Numbered from the stretch's first letter, positions 1 through 11,646 are shown. The stretch is DNA of 64,000 nt from Aspidapion aeneum (GCA_963576565.1 OY755046.1:48230786-48294785); one strand, 5' to 3'. Program-made: numbers and translations. The notes: generated by a model from the letters alone, not told the origin.

Positions 1-2
1 TG

Positions 3-170
3 TTTAAACCTGTATCAAAGAAACATCTCAACATGTGGAATAAACTTAATCCACAGATAATTAGAGGACTACTCCATTACGGACTTCCACAAGCTGGTTC
101 AAAAGACAAAACTAATGAAATGATTATCCTAAGAAAAGGACGACAGTACGCAATTGTCACTTGCACTTGA
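3..170 (+). CDS. Open 3' end of an unidentified reading frame at the window edge
   Basis: A plus-strand frame is open from the first bases to a TGA at 168-170. It encodes about 55 residues, including MWNKLNPQIIRGLLHYGL and ending in YAIVTCT. It is the only frame here that reads through the edge with ordinary composition. I do not recognise the product. It could be the last exon of a neighbouring gene, a transposon fragment, or chance. A two-copy 25-bp tandem repeat follows at 188-237. Confidence 0.2.
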   Translation, partial: FKPVSKKHLNMWNKLNPQIIRGLLHYGLPQAGSKDKTNEMIILRKGRQYAIVTCT

Positions 171-187
171 AGGATGAAGTAACAATC

Positions 188-237
188 AAGGTTCCTTTAG
201 CCGGTAATAAGTAAGGTTCCTTTAGCCGGTAATAAGT
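188..237. repeat. Two-copy 25-bp tandem repeat
   Basis: The unit AAGGTTCCTTTAGCCGGTAA plus five bases occurs at 188 and again at 213. It is a simple local duplication between the edge frame and the LRR gene. Confidence 0.85.
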
Positions 238-370
238 CAAGCTCCACAAAAAAAAACTAAGCAGATACCCATCAACCTTACGCTAGGTCTAGGACGCAAA
301 GTGGTGCACTTATTTTATTTGAAAACCAGACGGGCCCCTCACACAAAAGTCTTGATTACTTTATATATAC

Positions 371-3300
371 CTGCCAAAATTCCAACCAACATAACGGCAT
401 CTTGCTCTGGCCTGGAATCATATTCGTCCAAACATCGCATTTTGTATTTCTTTTGGTAAAGCTCCATAAAAGTGTAACCAACCATTTCTATTGGTGCCGC
501 ACATCTAAAAAAGATATATAACATAATATTTGATATTTGGTATTTTTAAAAATCTCGACTTATTGGAAGAAAAGTGCGAAGATAGATGAGCAGATGATAT
601 TAAGGTAGATTTAAAGGCAACGAATGTAAAAACTTGAAGAAGGAAGTTTGAAGAAAAATGGAGAAACCTTTTTATTAAGCCAAAAATTCAAAAGCTAATA
701 CTAAAATACAAGCGGATAATAAAGAAGGATATAAATACGCTTACCGAACTTGTGCAGCCTTCGTAGTATTCCTCATCTTGTCCAATTTAATCCAGACAGG
801 CATTAGATCGTCAATAAGCCATTGGTTTTCACACTCACAAGTCCAAGGGTTGGCTCTGATATCCAAATCTGTTAATGAGTCCCATCTAGCTATGATGTCG
901 CTGTCTAAATAGGCTAGTTTGTTGTTCCCGAGAAAGAGCTTAAATCAAAACGATAAATAACAATATTTAATAAGTATTTTTGCTATATTTTGGTGGGAAT
1001 AAAAATATTCACCGCCGATGGGCTCATAGTTTAGTGTCTTATTTATTGTGTCATCTTCAGTTATCCAAAGTAATTGGTTCTCTAAACACATTTTCACAGA
1101 CAAAGAATATGTGAACATAGAGAAAATATGCCAAAATACTTTTTTGGGATCACTTTACTATTGTGACCTTAATGGGGAAATCTTACAAAGACAGGCGCTT
1201 CCTTGTACGAGTTATAACTTCTTTATAAAGTAAGAAGACGCCATTTTCGCCCTTTGATAATAAAATGACAGTCGCTTGTCGTACTATTAATGGTATCATT
1301 TTATGTTGTAAGAAACTTCAATCAAAACATGGCATCCCACAGGGTTCTGTCTCTTAAAACTGTGTATCATTACGATTGATTAATAGTGCAGTGGCTAATA
1401 ATATGGCTTTTGTAATATTTACCATTTTTATAGCTGGCCAAATAGCACCTCCACTGACTTTGTTTGTCTGAGCTAGCGCAAATGGATCAATGGCATGTAA
1501 TTTTATGTTGTCACTAATGTGTAACTCTTCCAAACCTTCCAGACCTGCCAACGCACCTTTTTCAATACGTTCCAAGTTGGGCAAATAACACAGGTGCAGG
1601 ATTTTGACGGTTGACATCAAAGGGAAACCACTAAAAATAATTTAAAAAAATCTGAATTAGAAGGGAGATATTTTGTAGTGAGAATAAACCATAATAGATA
1701 TACTGGATCAGTTATAATCATCATCATCATTATTCTCATCTTTTTTATTATTTTCATCTATATCATCGTTCTTATAATTTTCATCGTTATCAGTAGCATC
1801 GTAGATATGATATGGATTCTTACTTTTCAGCAGTTAAGTTGACAAATGCCGTCTCGTTTAAATTCAAAACTGTCAAGTTATGGGCTTCGCCAAATGTGGC
1901 GGGGATTTTATCAATAGGGTTACCACTGAGATCTAATATTTCAAGATGGTAAGGCGTGTGGAGCATTGTATCTGGTAGGGTCTTGAGTTGGGTGTGAGCC
2001 AGGTACAACTCCTAAAAAATAGATTTTTAAATATCTTTTCGTTCATAAGATGGTAGTTTTTTGATATCTATTATCTTACCCTTAAACTATTTAAGCTACT
2101 TAAAGCTGTCAATGTGGGTGCGTCAATCCTTTCAAATGGATTGTAACTTAGATCCAAAACTTCCAAGTCTGTAGTGTGTATAAATAAATCTATGTACAAG
2201 GTGTGTAACCTATTGTGATCCAATTTTAGAACTTTTAACGATTTTAAAGGGAATTCTCTTTCTTCTGATACGATTCCCTAAAAAAATATATTATTTTTTT
2301 AAATTCTTACATATTTCAAAGAACCAAATCTAAAATTTCGAGCAAAACTTACCTGTAGGGCATTATGCGATAATACATCCAAATCATTCCAACTTAAAAT
2401 AAGCGTCGTCATATTTTGCAGGTTCTTAAAAGCAGCATCTTTAATCCTATAGATGTCGCTTTTGGCAAGATTCAAATACGTCAGGTTGCTCGCAGGGAAA
2501 GTAAAGTTTAGCTCTATAAAGTTTTGGTTGGCGAACGTCACTTCACCGTAAGGATAGGATTCATTTGTTTTATTGTTAATCCAATAGCTGCTATCTGCAA
2601 AGAGACGAAATAAAACAAAATTCTTAAATTGCGACATTACAGCTCAAGTTTTTGAATACGAACGTGGAAATTTTTAAGAAGCATTTAAAAATGTTAATTT
2701 TTTTTAAACGTTAAATTTAGTTTTTGGAAATTTTCAAAATATTTAAAGTTTTGAGAGTTTTTGAACAATTTATGAATAACTAAAACTTTCATAACCACGA
2801 GGGCTGTCTTTTATATTTTGTATATAGGAACATAGAGGGCGACACTGACCGAATGTCGTTACTAAAACATAACCTTAATCTTTACCTAACCTAAATTCAA
2901 AGCGTTAGTGCGACACATTTAATAAGCAGTGTTCCATCATCCCTTTCGACGGTCATAAAACTCTCCGAAAAATCCCAATGCGCGCGCAATGCAGTACGAG
3001 CACTGTTGTAAAACGGTTTTGGTTTGATGAAACGACGAAATAACTGTCCAAAAAACGATGCTGTTGTTGTAGTGATCGATTTACTTCAGTCATCTAATAG
3101 TCATGCTAGAGAGTTAAATTCAAAGTCACGTGACTAAAAGAAACGGTAGGTTTCGCCACGGATCACCTAACAAATCCGTCGTCTCGCGCAAAGATAGATC
3201 GAAGGCAACGTGTGAATTCGAGAGCAGGAAATTAAAGTTGCACACAGAAAGGATTACACAATTACATAGGATTATCATAATACATTTTTAATTTTAGTTC

Positions 3301-4474
3301 TTTAAAATGCAGATAAAATTACATTAATTTAATTGATATTCACAAACTATAAACCATTACATATTGCCTAATAAACTAAATACACCAAAAATTAAAACAA
3401 ACTTGCATTAGCACATATTTTTGGGCGAAACTTGTGAAAAAATATTTAATTTTTATAATATTGCAAGTTTTATGTGAAATTTATATATTTATTTATTTGT
3501 ATTTTGTAATTTGATTTTGATATTATAGAAAGCCTTAATATTCACAAAGTCTTTGTGATTTTATTCATTTTAAGGAAATAGAGATCGTGATACTTCTAAG
3601 AAGTTATGAAAATCACATTTTGTAGCTTGTACTTTGGTAGGTATATATAGTTAATGACGTTAATGTGGATGTATAAAGTGAAGTCGGTTGTTCTTCAGCC
3701 AAATCTGGTGTAAACCCTTATGTTTCTATATCGATCAGGGTAAACCCTTATGTTTCTATTCCTATCCAATCACCTGCTAAACTAGTTTTTCTTTTTCTAA
3801 GGAGGCTACCCTATGGTCAGTATAGCTCTTTTCCATGTGGTATACCTACAACATTCAGCAGTCCCGCATAATTTTGTCCTGTGTTAAAATTGGTTGTGAA
3901 CCTCAATTTATTTTGACAAAAATTTTAATTTTTTGGGTTATTCGCTGTTTTTTTAATTTTCTCAGACAATGTAAATTTAATGTAATTTTATGGTATATTT
4001 TTATCTCAGGTGATGTAAACTAGAAATGTGTTATTACGAAGTGGATGAGAATTTACATACACTTTTTCCAGTGCAATATACGATAAACACAGACAAAAAA
4101 AGATAGAGAGCATCATTTCTAATGCGCCTGTCTTCAATCCTTGTATTTCAGAGGAGTTCGAAGCCGGTTTAAGTGACCTGATGGAATGGAAAACTCACTG
4201 TCTGATAACAGTACAACGTCGACCTGGAATGCAAATAGGATTTTTCGGACGGTTTTATGACTGTCGAATGGCCGGATGGAACGTAACTGAAATGGGAGCC
4301 GGCTGGTGTTACTTACTTTGCAAATCCTTGATACCCTGTATACAAGTGACCTGAACAGGAACCTTTTTGTTGCAGTAACAGGCGCTGGATAAAGCACACA
4401 GGGGAAAAGTGGACGGATCTGTTTCTTCTGAGAGGACTACTCCAGCAAGAAGTGTCAAAAGCAAGATTTTTAAT
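371..4474 (-). CDS. Leucine-rich-repeat receptor-like protein, 7 exons, partial at both ends
   Basis: Seven minus-strand exons join in phase with GT-AG borders: 4474-4317, 2594-2353, 2277-2080, 2011-1824, 1630-1423, 938-745, 504-371. The first encodes a hydrophobic signal peptide (KILLLTLLAGVV) and a cysteine-rich N-cap (CALSSACYC). The next exons carry LRRs, for example LTYLNLAKSDI, LEVLDLSYNPF, LEILDLSGNPI and IKMLFLGNNKL, the last created exactly at an exon junction. The sixth exon holds an LRR C-terminal cap (NPWTCECENQWL) whose closing cysteines are in the seventh. Several NxT/S sites suggest an extracellular chain. A hydrophobic stretch (AVMLVGILAG) at the end of exon seven looks like the start of a membrane helix running into an unseen exon after the donor at 370-365; without splicing it stops at 339. 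About 440 codons are visible. The initiator Met exon was not found, because the frame upstream of 4474 enters through a splice acceptor. Ligand and function are unknown; the family includes insect LRR adhesion and receptor proteins. Confidence 0.85.
1715..1805. repeat. Imperfect ATC/ATT microsatellite in an LRR-gene intron
   Basis: The intron between the fourth and fifth readable LRR exons contains an imperfect run of ATC, ATT and TTATC triplets. It is low-complexity sequence with no coding potential. Confidence 0.7.
2595..4316 (-). other. Large intron of the LRR gene
   Basis: This is the 1.7-kb gap between the signal-peptide exon and the first LRR exon. The donor is GTAAGT at 4316-4311 and the acceptor TTTGCAG ends at 2595. 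Split codon phases 1 and 2 combine into one asparagine codon. The interior is AT-rich. A short stretch near 2945-2990 resembles the reverse complement of 4235-4265 (GACGGTCATAAAAC and GAAAAATCC), so some repeat-derived sequence is present. A small tandem duplication of GTAAACCCTTATGTTTCTAT lies at about 3710-3760. Confidence 0.6.
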
Positions 4475-4795
4475 CTACAGAAAAAAAAATTTATATAAAT
4501 TAAAATAATTGAATTTTGCAGAAAGGTTGATTTTTTTTTATTTTCTTTTTGGGATAATGCTTATCAACTCTGTCGTCGCAAAGGGGTGATGGGGGGTGGG
4601 AAGAGAGTGAGGCTCCCTTCCCGCCCTTGGGAAATTTAAGTTTTGATGGGAAAATTAATTAAAATGAAGTTTTTCTACGAGCCTGTGGAAAATGTGATTT
4701 TCCACACTATATTTATTGGAGAATATTCTACTTTGTAGCACTAGTGTATAAAATTACCACAAAGAAATGTAAAATTAAAAAAAAACCTATACAGA

Positions 4796-4845
4796 TATGA
4801 AATTTCTATTGATAATATTGCCTTTGTTGCAGGGGTTTAAAGGTA
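4796..4845 (+). CDS. Possible signal-peptide first exon of an unidentified plus-strand gene
   Basis: An ATG opens MKFLLIILPLLQGFK, a classic short signal peptide, and is followed at once by a usable splice donor (AAAG|GTAAAA). It sits about 320 bp upstream of, and divergent from, the LRR gene. No downstream plus-strand exon could be identified, and short hydrophobic frames are common in AT-rich DNA, so this is a weak call. Confidence 0.2.
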
Positions 4846-4849
4846 AAAT

Positions 4850-6299
4850 TTTAAATTTTGTTAAAACACTTTTCGGAAATAGTACCGTAGTGTGTCTATT
4901 TTTCTTATAATTTTATTTTTTATGTTATTCTGACACTCGTAGAAAAAGCAAATGTTTTTAACGCTTGCAGAAATTTTCTGTACTTTTTTAGTCGTCAAAA
5001 AGCAGTTATCTTAAACTACCAGGCGCTTTTCGTTCTTATTTTTTTCTTCATCTCTTTTCCCCAATAATAGGCATTGCCACGCCGCCGCGCCGGCGCAAAT
5101 TGGTGTCCTTATTTTCGTTTCTTTCTCCCACTAATAAAACAATATTTTCTCGAATCTAAGAAACCATTTGTGCTGCATGAGATCTTCTACTCCAATTTCT
5201 GTGGTAGCTTAGCTAAGAATATTATTTCCTTTTGAGCCTGCCTTTTACAATAATTCCCAGATATATCGTTTTCTTTGTTTGATAATAAACATGAGTTTTT
5301 TCATTCTACATAAAGAAACCCTTACTTTTGTACGTCCTCAAAACATTTTAGAACGTTTTCGAACCTCATTGGCACGTTTATGAAACGTCTCCAAATTTTG
5401 CAGAAGATATAAAAAATTAAATTTGACAACCGTCCGAAAAATGTTTTTGAAACGTTTTAAAAACGTTCTGTGAGGAAAAAAGACCCACAAAAACATTCCA
5501 GGACCCTCCAGGGACCTCTATCGGACCATCAGGTACCTAAGCGTACGTTTTTAAAATGTCCACTAGGTCCGAAATGGACGTTTTAAAAACGTATTTAAAA
5601 CGTACCTGTGTTACCAGGGATAGCAGGTTTGAAGTTAACTCAATAAATTTTTTTATGTTAACTGCGATATTTATAAGCTGTAAAGATTAAAATTGGAATA
5701 TTTGAAAAATTGCAAACTAATACTTAGGTACTTATTTTGGAAACATCCGATATATTTAAGTGTCTAACATGCATAAAAAATCCAAAATCCAAGGTTTATG
5801 ACACATTCACGTTATTTGTGCAGTCAAAAAACTGTTATCATTTTATCAATACCAGGTATCTATTATAAATAACTTTATTAGATTTTTATTATTTATAAAT
5901 ATTATAACAGCAAATAATATTTTCATAAAATTTCCAAGATTAATAAATATATCTACCTAATTAATAATGGATAATTTGCTCTTATGTATGTACCGTACTT
6001 TCAGGTTGGAGATTTTTTCTTTTCCAAATATTAAAACTTTTCTGATTTAGATGGTTCTCGCGATTTCTAACGTCTTTTCTATTCTTCTTAAAACCTTTTC
6101 GTTTATGATGTGATCTCTCCGAGAAATTCTTAAAATGCGTCTGCATCTCAAAAGGTCTCGCTATTTTCTGTGAGCCTCTACATTCAACACCAAGTAATAA
6201 TTCGGTAAAGAATTAACATCTCAAATTAATAATGGTTTTCCTTAATTTTTAAGTTTAAACCATAGCAATATGAATATGTAGCTTTAATTTGGTTTGTAC
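4850..6299. other. AT-rich intergenic DNA with a motif-rich repeat at 5330-5625
   Basis: No gene is recognised. From about 5330 to 5625 the sequence repeats variants of AAACGTTTTAAAACGT and ACGTACC and ends with GTACCTGTGTTACCAGGGA. This resembles the subterminal-repeat organisation of the short DNA transposon at 13,811-14,471. A matching left terminus was not found, so only a fragment is suggested. Confidence 0.4.
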
Positions 6300-6566
6300 T
6301 AGGGACTTTTTGCAATAAAGCCAGGCACTAATAGTGCCAGATAGTATTTAGACAGTTTTACATTATAAAAACAGCTGTTTCTTTAAAAACTTGTCCTTTC
6401 TCTATTATAAGAATCGGAATTAATACCGCCTTACTATATTAAAAATAAAATGAACAACTAATTTTTAAATTTGACTTTGGTATGTTAGTTTTGAAAGATC
6501 AAGTATCAGTTTTCAAATTAACTGACTGACATTATAACTTCCTGGATTTATTGCAATAAGTCCCTA
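6300..6566. mobile_element. Miniature inverted-repeat transposon A
   Basis: The left end TAGGGACTTTTTGCAATAAA is matched by the right end CTGGATTTATTGCAATAAGT followed by CCCTA, giving imperfect terminal inverted repeats (TIRs) of about 25 bp. There is no coding sequence. The left end continues into GCCAGGCACTAATAGTGCCA, a palindromic core shared with the element at 7,211-7,483, so the two are related. No TSD is clear. Confidence 0.65.
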
Positions 6567-7210
6567 TTATTAGTCTATGTTCCACAGCAGACTATTCTTA
6601 AGGGGAGGAACTTTCCGTCCTTGCCAAGTTTGTTAAACACTTAATAGATTAAGATACCTAGGTACTTACTGAATCATATTTTTATAAATAAATAACCATA
6701 ATATAATAGCAGCCTAAATTTTTTGGATCGTTCCTAAAATATTCGAAAAACACTGAAAACTAGAATAAAATATTAAGCACTTCCTTAATCTAGCTTACGA
6801 AGTTAGTAAGTATACTTTAGAAAACAAATTGTGTCGCAATATTTTAACTTTTTTATAAATAAATACTTATGAAACGTAAAACCAGTACACGTTTGTTTCA
6901 CGGATGATAACGTTAATTTCTTCATGATTTTTCCTGCACGATGACTTGGTTATCATTAATACCTACTAATCCACTTGTCTTTTATCTTATCAGATAAACA
7001 TTTATAAAAAAAATTGTTGCGAAACGGATTTAGGTATACCTACAGGGTGTTACGAAAACGAGAAAAATACAAAACATGGGTTGGCAATCCAAAACAACAA
7101 TCAGTAAACTTTAATTTCCCACTTTAGGGGTAAAAAAAGACTCTTTTTCCCGCCTTTTAGGGATAAATGTCTTACTTTTTATCCACCGGAGGGAAAGATC
7201 TGGGATAATA

Positions 7211-7483
7211 GGAAATTATTGAAATAAAGCCAGGCTATAATAGTGCCAGGCACTATTTTGACACTTTCACAAAACTGACAGTTAATCCTTCAAAATTGAC
7301 ATACCATAGTCGAATTTAAAACTATCGTCGTCTATGTTCCACTTATAAAGGAAGGCACTATTTATTCCGGTTCATATAGTAAACAAAGACCGTATGTTGA
7401 AAGATTACAGCTGATATTGCAATGTGAAGGTGTCAAAATAGTACCTGGCACTATTATAGCCTGGCTTTATTTTAATAATTCTC
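7211..7483. mobile_element. Miniature inverted-repeat transposon B
   Basis: The two ends are near-perfect inverted repeats of about 50 bp, built around AAATAAAGCCAGGCTATAAT and TAGTGCCAGGCACTATTTTG. The middle is about 160 bp with no reading frame. It shares the GCCAGGCACTA core with transposon A 900 bp away. Confidence 0.75.
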
Positions 7484-8308
7484 TAATAAGTAAACATTCG
7501 GAATGAAAATTGACATATCTGGGGTAAAAAGTAAAAATCGGGATGAAAAGTGATAGATCAGGGACAAAACGTAAAAATCCTAAAAAAAAATCAAAAACCT
7601 AAACACAAAAAATTCAAAAAACTGGGAAAAATGGCGTACAAAAATCGTAATAAAAATATTAAGTCCACGAAACTTCCCATTAAGGATGGCAGCTGAATTT
7701 TCAAACTAGTAAGAACATTTCATTTTGAAATTTGTATTGGGGAAATTCACTTTACTTTTATCTCAATTCTTTTTACGATTAGTATTTCCATTGAAATTTG
7801 GAGGTCTTCTAGATTGTCAGTGGCAATACAGGTGTCATCGGCATTTCATGGAACCAAAAAGGGCGACATACACCTCTTGGTTCATATGTACACAGTGTGC
7901 TTGAATGAAGTACAGGTTACATAAAAATGACTTCAGAGCCATATTCATATAAATCCTATCTGATCCTCTTCTTAGTCTAGGCGCTGGCTCCAGTCACGTG
8001 TGACCTAATATGTGCGCTCAGTTTGAGTGAGGGGCATTGTTAAGCACTCATAGGAAAAAAAAAAGTTTGGTCACGTGATCAAATTCATAATCGTTTGGCC
8101 GCCATCTTTGAAAATGGCCACCAAATTGATAGATTTTTTTTTTGTTTAAGCGTATCTCCCTGACCAGTAGTCCGATTTTAATTTTTTAAAGCCTATTGTA
8201 CTCCTTTCTTAAAAGCAAATAAATTTTGTCATTACACATTTTTTGATAAATTAAGGAGTTTTTAAGATATATCAAGTTATTTGTTTTTTTCGTTACATAG
8301 ATACATGA

Positions 8309-8718
8309 CTTTATGTTTTTAAAGTTCGATGGTACCCCTAAAGACTGCCTTAAAGGGGGTGGTTTCTAAAACCGTTCACAAGATTATAGAATAAGTGGAT
8401 TTGCAGCGAAACGATGCAGTCTAGCGAAAAACGTTAAGAATAATTTTATATAATACTTTTCATTCCGCCGAAAACTAAATTTTTTACAAAATTGTATATT
8501 TTAGCTGGCTTGTCCGGCTAACTGTCAAAGCTAATGCTAAGTGATACGTCAAAAGAAGCGGAAATAAAAGTACTATAAAAATTAATTGTATCGTTTTTCA
8601 CTAGGTTACATCGTTTCGCTGCAAATTCATTTTTTCTATAATCTTGTGAACAGTTTTAGAAACCACCCTCTTTAACGCTTTTTGGGGGTACCATCCATCG
8701 AACTTTAAAAACATAAAG
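8309..8718. mobile_element. Nested inverted-repeat element (about 110-bp arms)
   Basis: The left arm starts CTTTATGTTTTTAAAGTTCG and the right arm ends with its reverse complement. Arms of about 110 bp, imperfect, both contain GCAGCGAAACGATG and its complement. There is no coding sequence. It lies inside the 7,891-10,229 element, so it either inserted later or forms its original core. Confidence 0.7.
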
Positions 8719-9632
8719 ATGATTCTACCAAAAGTGGGCTATATGGATATCATTTTTGGTCATTGCCTTTAAATAACAGTACAGCACAGTAAATAATTTT
8801 GTTTTGTTAAATTTATGTAATTAATTAGGTGTAAGCTAAGAAACATTTATTTTCCCAAATTTTAGGAATTATTGCATAAAAATGCCAGAGGAATGAGTAC
8901 CAGAGGAATGAGGTTTTTAATGGTTTTCCAATTTAAATCAAAATCTATTTAGACTACTTAACTTAAGTTTTATATAAACAAAGTTCCTATTCTTATAATT
9001 TTAAAACAATCAACAAAAAAATTATACTATTGATATCAGTCGAATATTTACTTACCAGAGGAATGATAATTGAAGCGTTCCTTTTTGATTTCTCCGAAAA
9101 AAACTAATTTTCTGCCGAAAATAAAAAGATTTATAACTTAAACCAAACTAAAGTTGACATTATCTGTCAAAACTTGTCATCCTCACAAGTAAATTAGATA
9201 TCCAGGGCCGTTTCTTTCTCTAGAAATTAACCGGTGGTATTCACAAATATTGTGTTATTAAAAATGGAGCACGTTTAAAATTGTAAAATTTTCCGGAAAG
9301 ATGTAAATTCGGATTTTCAAAAATATGACTGCAAACTTAAGTTTTATCAATTTTTTGATAAATAGTTAAGACTTGGTTAAATATTATTTATTAGGATATT
9401 TTTTTCAATCTGAGTTTTTAATATTTGGTTTGGGACTACACCAGAGGAATGAGGTATTTGCTTTGTAATAAAAAAAATTATAAACTTGCAATTTTTTTTA
9501 TACATTAAACTCAAATGCCCCATAAAGAAAACATTTCGTTTTAAATCTTATAACTAAAACTATGCTTCATTTGCAGTCTGTGTTTGAAAAATATGCATTC
9601 CCACTCAACAGCACCATTTTTGTAGAATCATC
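8719..9632. mobile_element. Nested unit with short TIRs and four CCAGAGGAATGA motifs
   Basis: GATGATTCTACCAAAAGTGG on the left is mirrored by a right end reading CCATTTTTGTAGAATCATCC. Inside, CCAGAGGAATGA occurs four times (near 8884, 8900, 9056 and 9441) among otherwise AT-rich sequence. No frame longer than chance was found. The repeated motif could be a protein-binding site or the remains of a tandem repeat. Confidence 0.5.
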
Positions 9633-10231
9633 CATAAGTCAATATCCACTTCTCTGAAAGGTTTAAATCCTTCTATGTAACAAAAAAAAAAACAAATGTC
9701 AATAATATTCTAGCTACAATAAAATGAGCATGGCTATTATTTTAATTCTTTTGCGAGCGGAAATACTAATAATCTTGGTATATCTTAAAAACGAATTAAT
9801 TTATCAAAAAATGTGTAATGAAAACATGTGTTTGCCCTTAAAAAAGAAGTAAAACAAGCTTTAAAAAATTGAAATCGGACCACTGGGTAGGGAGATACGC
9901 TTAAACAAAAAATCTAATTTCTCTCTCATCAATTTGGCGGCAAACAACTATGAGTTCGACCACGTGACCAAACTTTTTTTATACTCTTACGGGTGCTTAA
10001 TAAAGCCTTGTAGTTAAACTGAGCGCACATATTAGGTCACACGTGACAGGAGCCAGCGCCTAGACTAACTAGAAATATGGCAAAAAAGTGATAAAATTTC
10101 GAGAAGAGGATCAGCTAGGATTTATATGAATATGGCTCTGAAGTCAGGAAAGAGTGCATATTCAAGATGTGCAATTAGTTTTTGGAACCATATTTATGTA
10201 ACTTATACTTCATTCAGGCACACTGTGTGTA

Positions 10232-10670
10232 GATATATTTAAATCAAAACGTTTACGGCAAGTAAAATCAATCTGATTTCATTGAGATCTCGAATGTTCA
10301 GACGACGATTTTTATGCCTATGAAACAGATTTTTAGATTATCAAATATTTGTTAAAGTGGCAATTAGTTCACAAAATAAGCAAATCCTTTCAGGCAACTA
10401 AGATGCCCAAGATAAATCACACGCTCCCTTATTTCTTGTTTACCCTTATCGTACGACCCTTATCTGCTTCTTAAAAAGAGCTGAATACGTGTTAAAGTTG
10501 AAAATAGGCATGGAAAATACTGTGCATAAAAATCGAGGGCCTCATTAGTTTGAAATGCGGGCAAAATAAAAAATAAGCAAGAACGAAATCTTGGATTTAT
10601 TACCCTAATTAAGTACAGAAAAATACAAGGAATAACAATAAAATATTCGGTCTAATCTGAGAGTAAGGAA
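10232..10670. other. Unassigned AT-rich DNA
   Basis: No gene, tandem repeat or paired termini were recognised here. Confidence 0.5.
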
Positions 10671-11535
10671 TCCATTTCATTATTTTTGAGATAACTTTTA
10701 GACAGCTATAATGTACCTGGTTATCATAAGAATAACATAGGCCAACAAAAAAAAAGCTGTCACAAAAATAATGAAATTAACTGTATTTTTTCTTACTCTG
10801 ACCAAGGCCAACAAAAAAATACAGGCCACGACCCTGAAAAAATGAGCTGTTCTCGGGGGCTGACTTTTACATTGTGTCTTATGGGAGGTAAGACGTTTTT
10901 TAATGATATTTTCAAAATGGCACTACAGATTTTCGCGAAATTTCAGTGAAATATTCTCAGACACCATCCCGATATTCCACCAAACTTTTCTAAGGATGCA
11001 AGATGATTAAAAGGTTAAAATCTTCAAGATTTAGCACTCCTTATTTTGAATTCAAATTACCCGCCATGTACTAAATGCCAACTGTTATATTTGACATGTA
11101 TTTGACTTTGTCATATGTGATTGTCACATTCGCTTCTGCTTTAAACTTAATTTTTGTGTGAGCTAATGAAGCGGCTATGAAAAATTAGGGCTTACTACAC
11201 ATTCAAAAAAAAATTGTTCTGCAAGAATAAAGTAAAAACAATCTCAAAACCGGCTTTATTTAAAAAAAATCAAATATTCATGAACCGTCATTCTGACTTC
11301 AATATTGTAAAGACAATCAGCTGTGTCGTGACGTGACCATTAAAAAAAATCAGCCCCCGATGTGAGGTCAACAAAGTGGAGGATCGTGGCCCGTCTGTTT
11401 TGATAGCCCTGCTCTACAGTTTATATCATTATTTTTGAGACAACTTTTTACAACTTTTTTTCGTTGGCCTATGCTATTTGTTATGGTAAACAGCTGATAA
11501 CTGCCAAAAAGTTATCTCAAAAATTATGATATGGA
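10671..11535. mobile_element. Inverted-repeat element with a second one inside
   Basis: The outer arms are built from CATTATTTTTGAGATAACTT and ACATAGGCCAAC on the left and their reverse complements on the right, ending near 11535. An inner pair, ACAGGCCACGACCCT at 10821 and ATCGTGGCCCGTCTGT ending near 11408, with GGGGGCTGA and TCAGCCCCC inside it, marks a second nested element. Neither contains a transposase frame. Confidence 0.6.
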
Positions 11536-11586
11536 GTGTAACAACATAGGTATCTTTGTATAGCTAACGACAGGTGGTTGTAGTTA

Positions 11587-11646
11587 GAGACCCTGTATGT
11601 ATGACATATTTTAATAAAATATGTCATATACATATATAGGGTCTCT
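11587..11646. repeat. 60-bp hairpin
   Basis: AGAGACCCTGTATGTATGAC is mirrored after a TTTTAATAAAA centre by a sequence ending in ATAGGGTCTCT. The stem is about 28 bp with a few mismatches. It may be the remnant of a palindromic transposon. Confidence 0.7.

Larger units (their letters stand above)
7891..10229. mobile_element. 2.3-kb TIR DNA transposon with nested inserts, TA-flanked
   Basis: Long inverted arms run inward from CACAGTGTGCTTGAATGAAG on the left and from TTCATTCAGGCACACTGTGT on the right. They are flanked by TA at 7889-7890 and 10230-10231, as in the Tc1/mariner superfamily. The left arm extends to about 8300 and the right arm from about 9673. The right arm is longer; the left lacks two blocks of roughly 55 and 35 bp. 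Both carry GTCTAGGCGCTGGCTCC and a CACGTGA box. No transposase frame is visible. The centre is filled by two further inverted-repeat units. Confidence 0.75.

Noticed and set aside
4134..4397. 87-codon minus-strand frame
   Set aside because: It overlaps the LRR signal-peptide exon in another frame and runs through its splice donor; it shows no domain and partly matches a dispersed repeat near 2,950.
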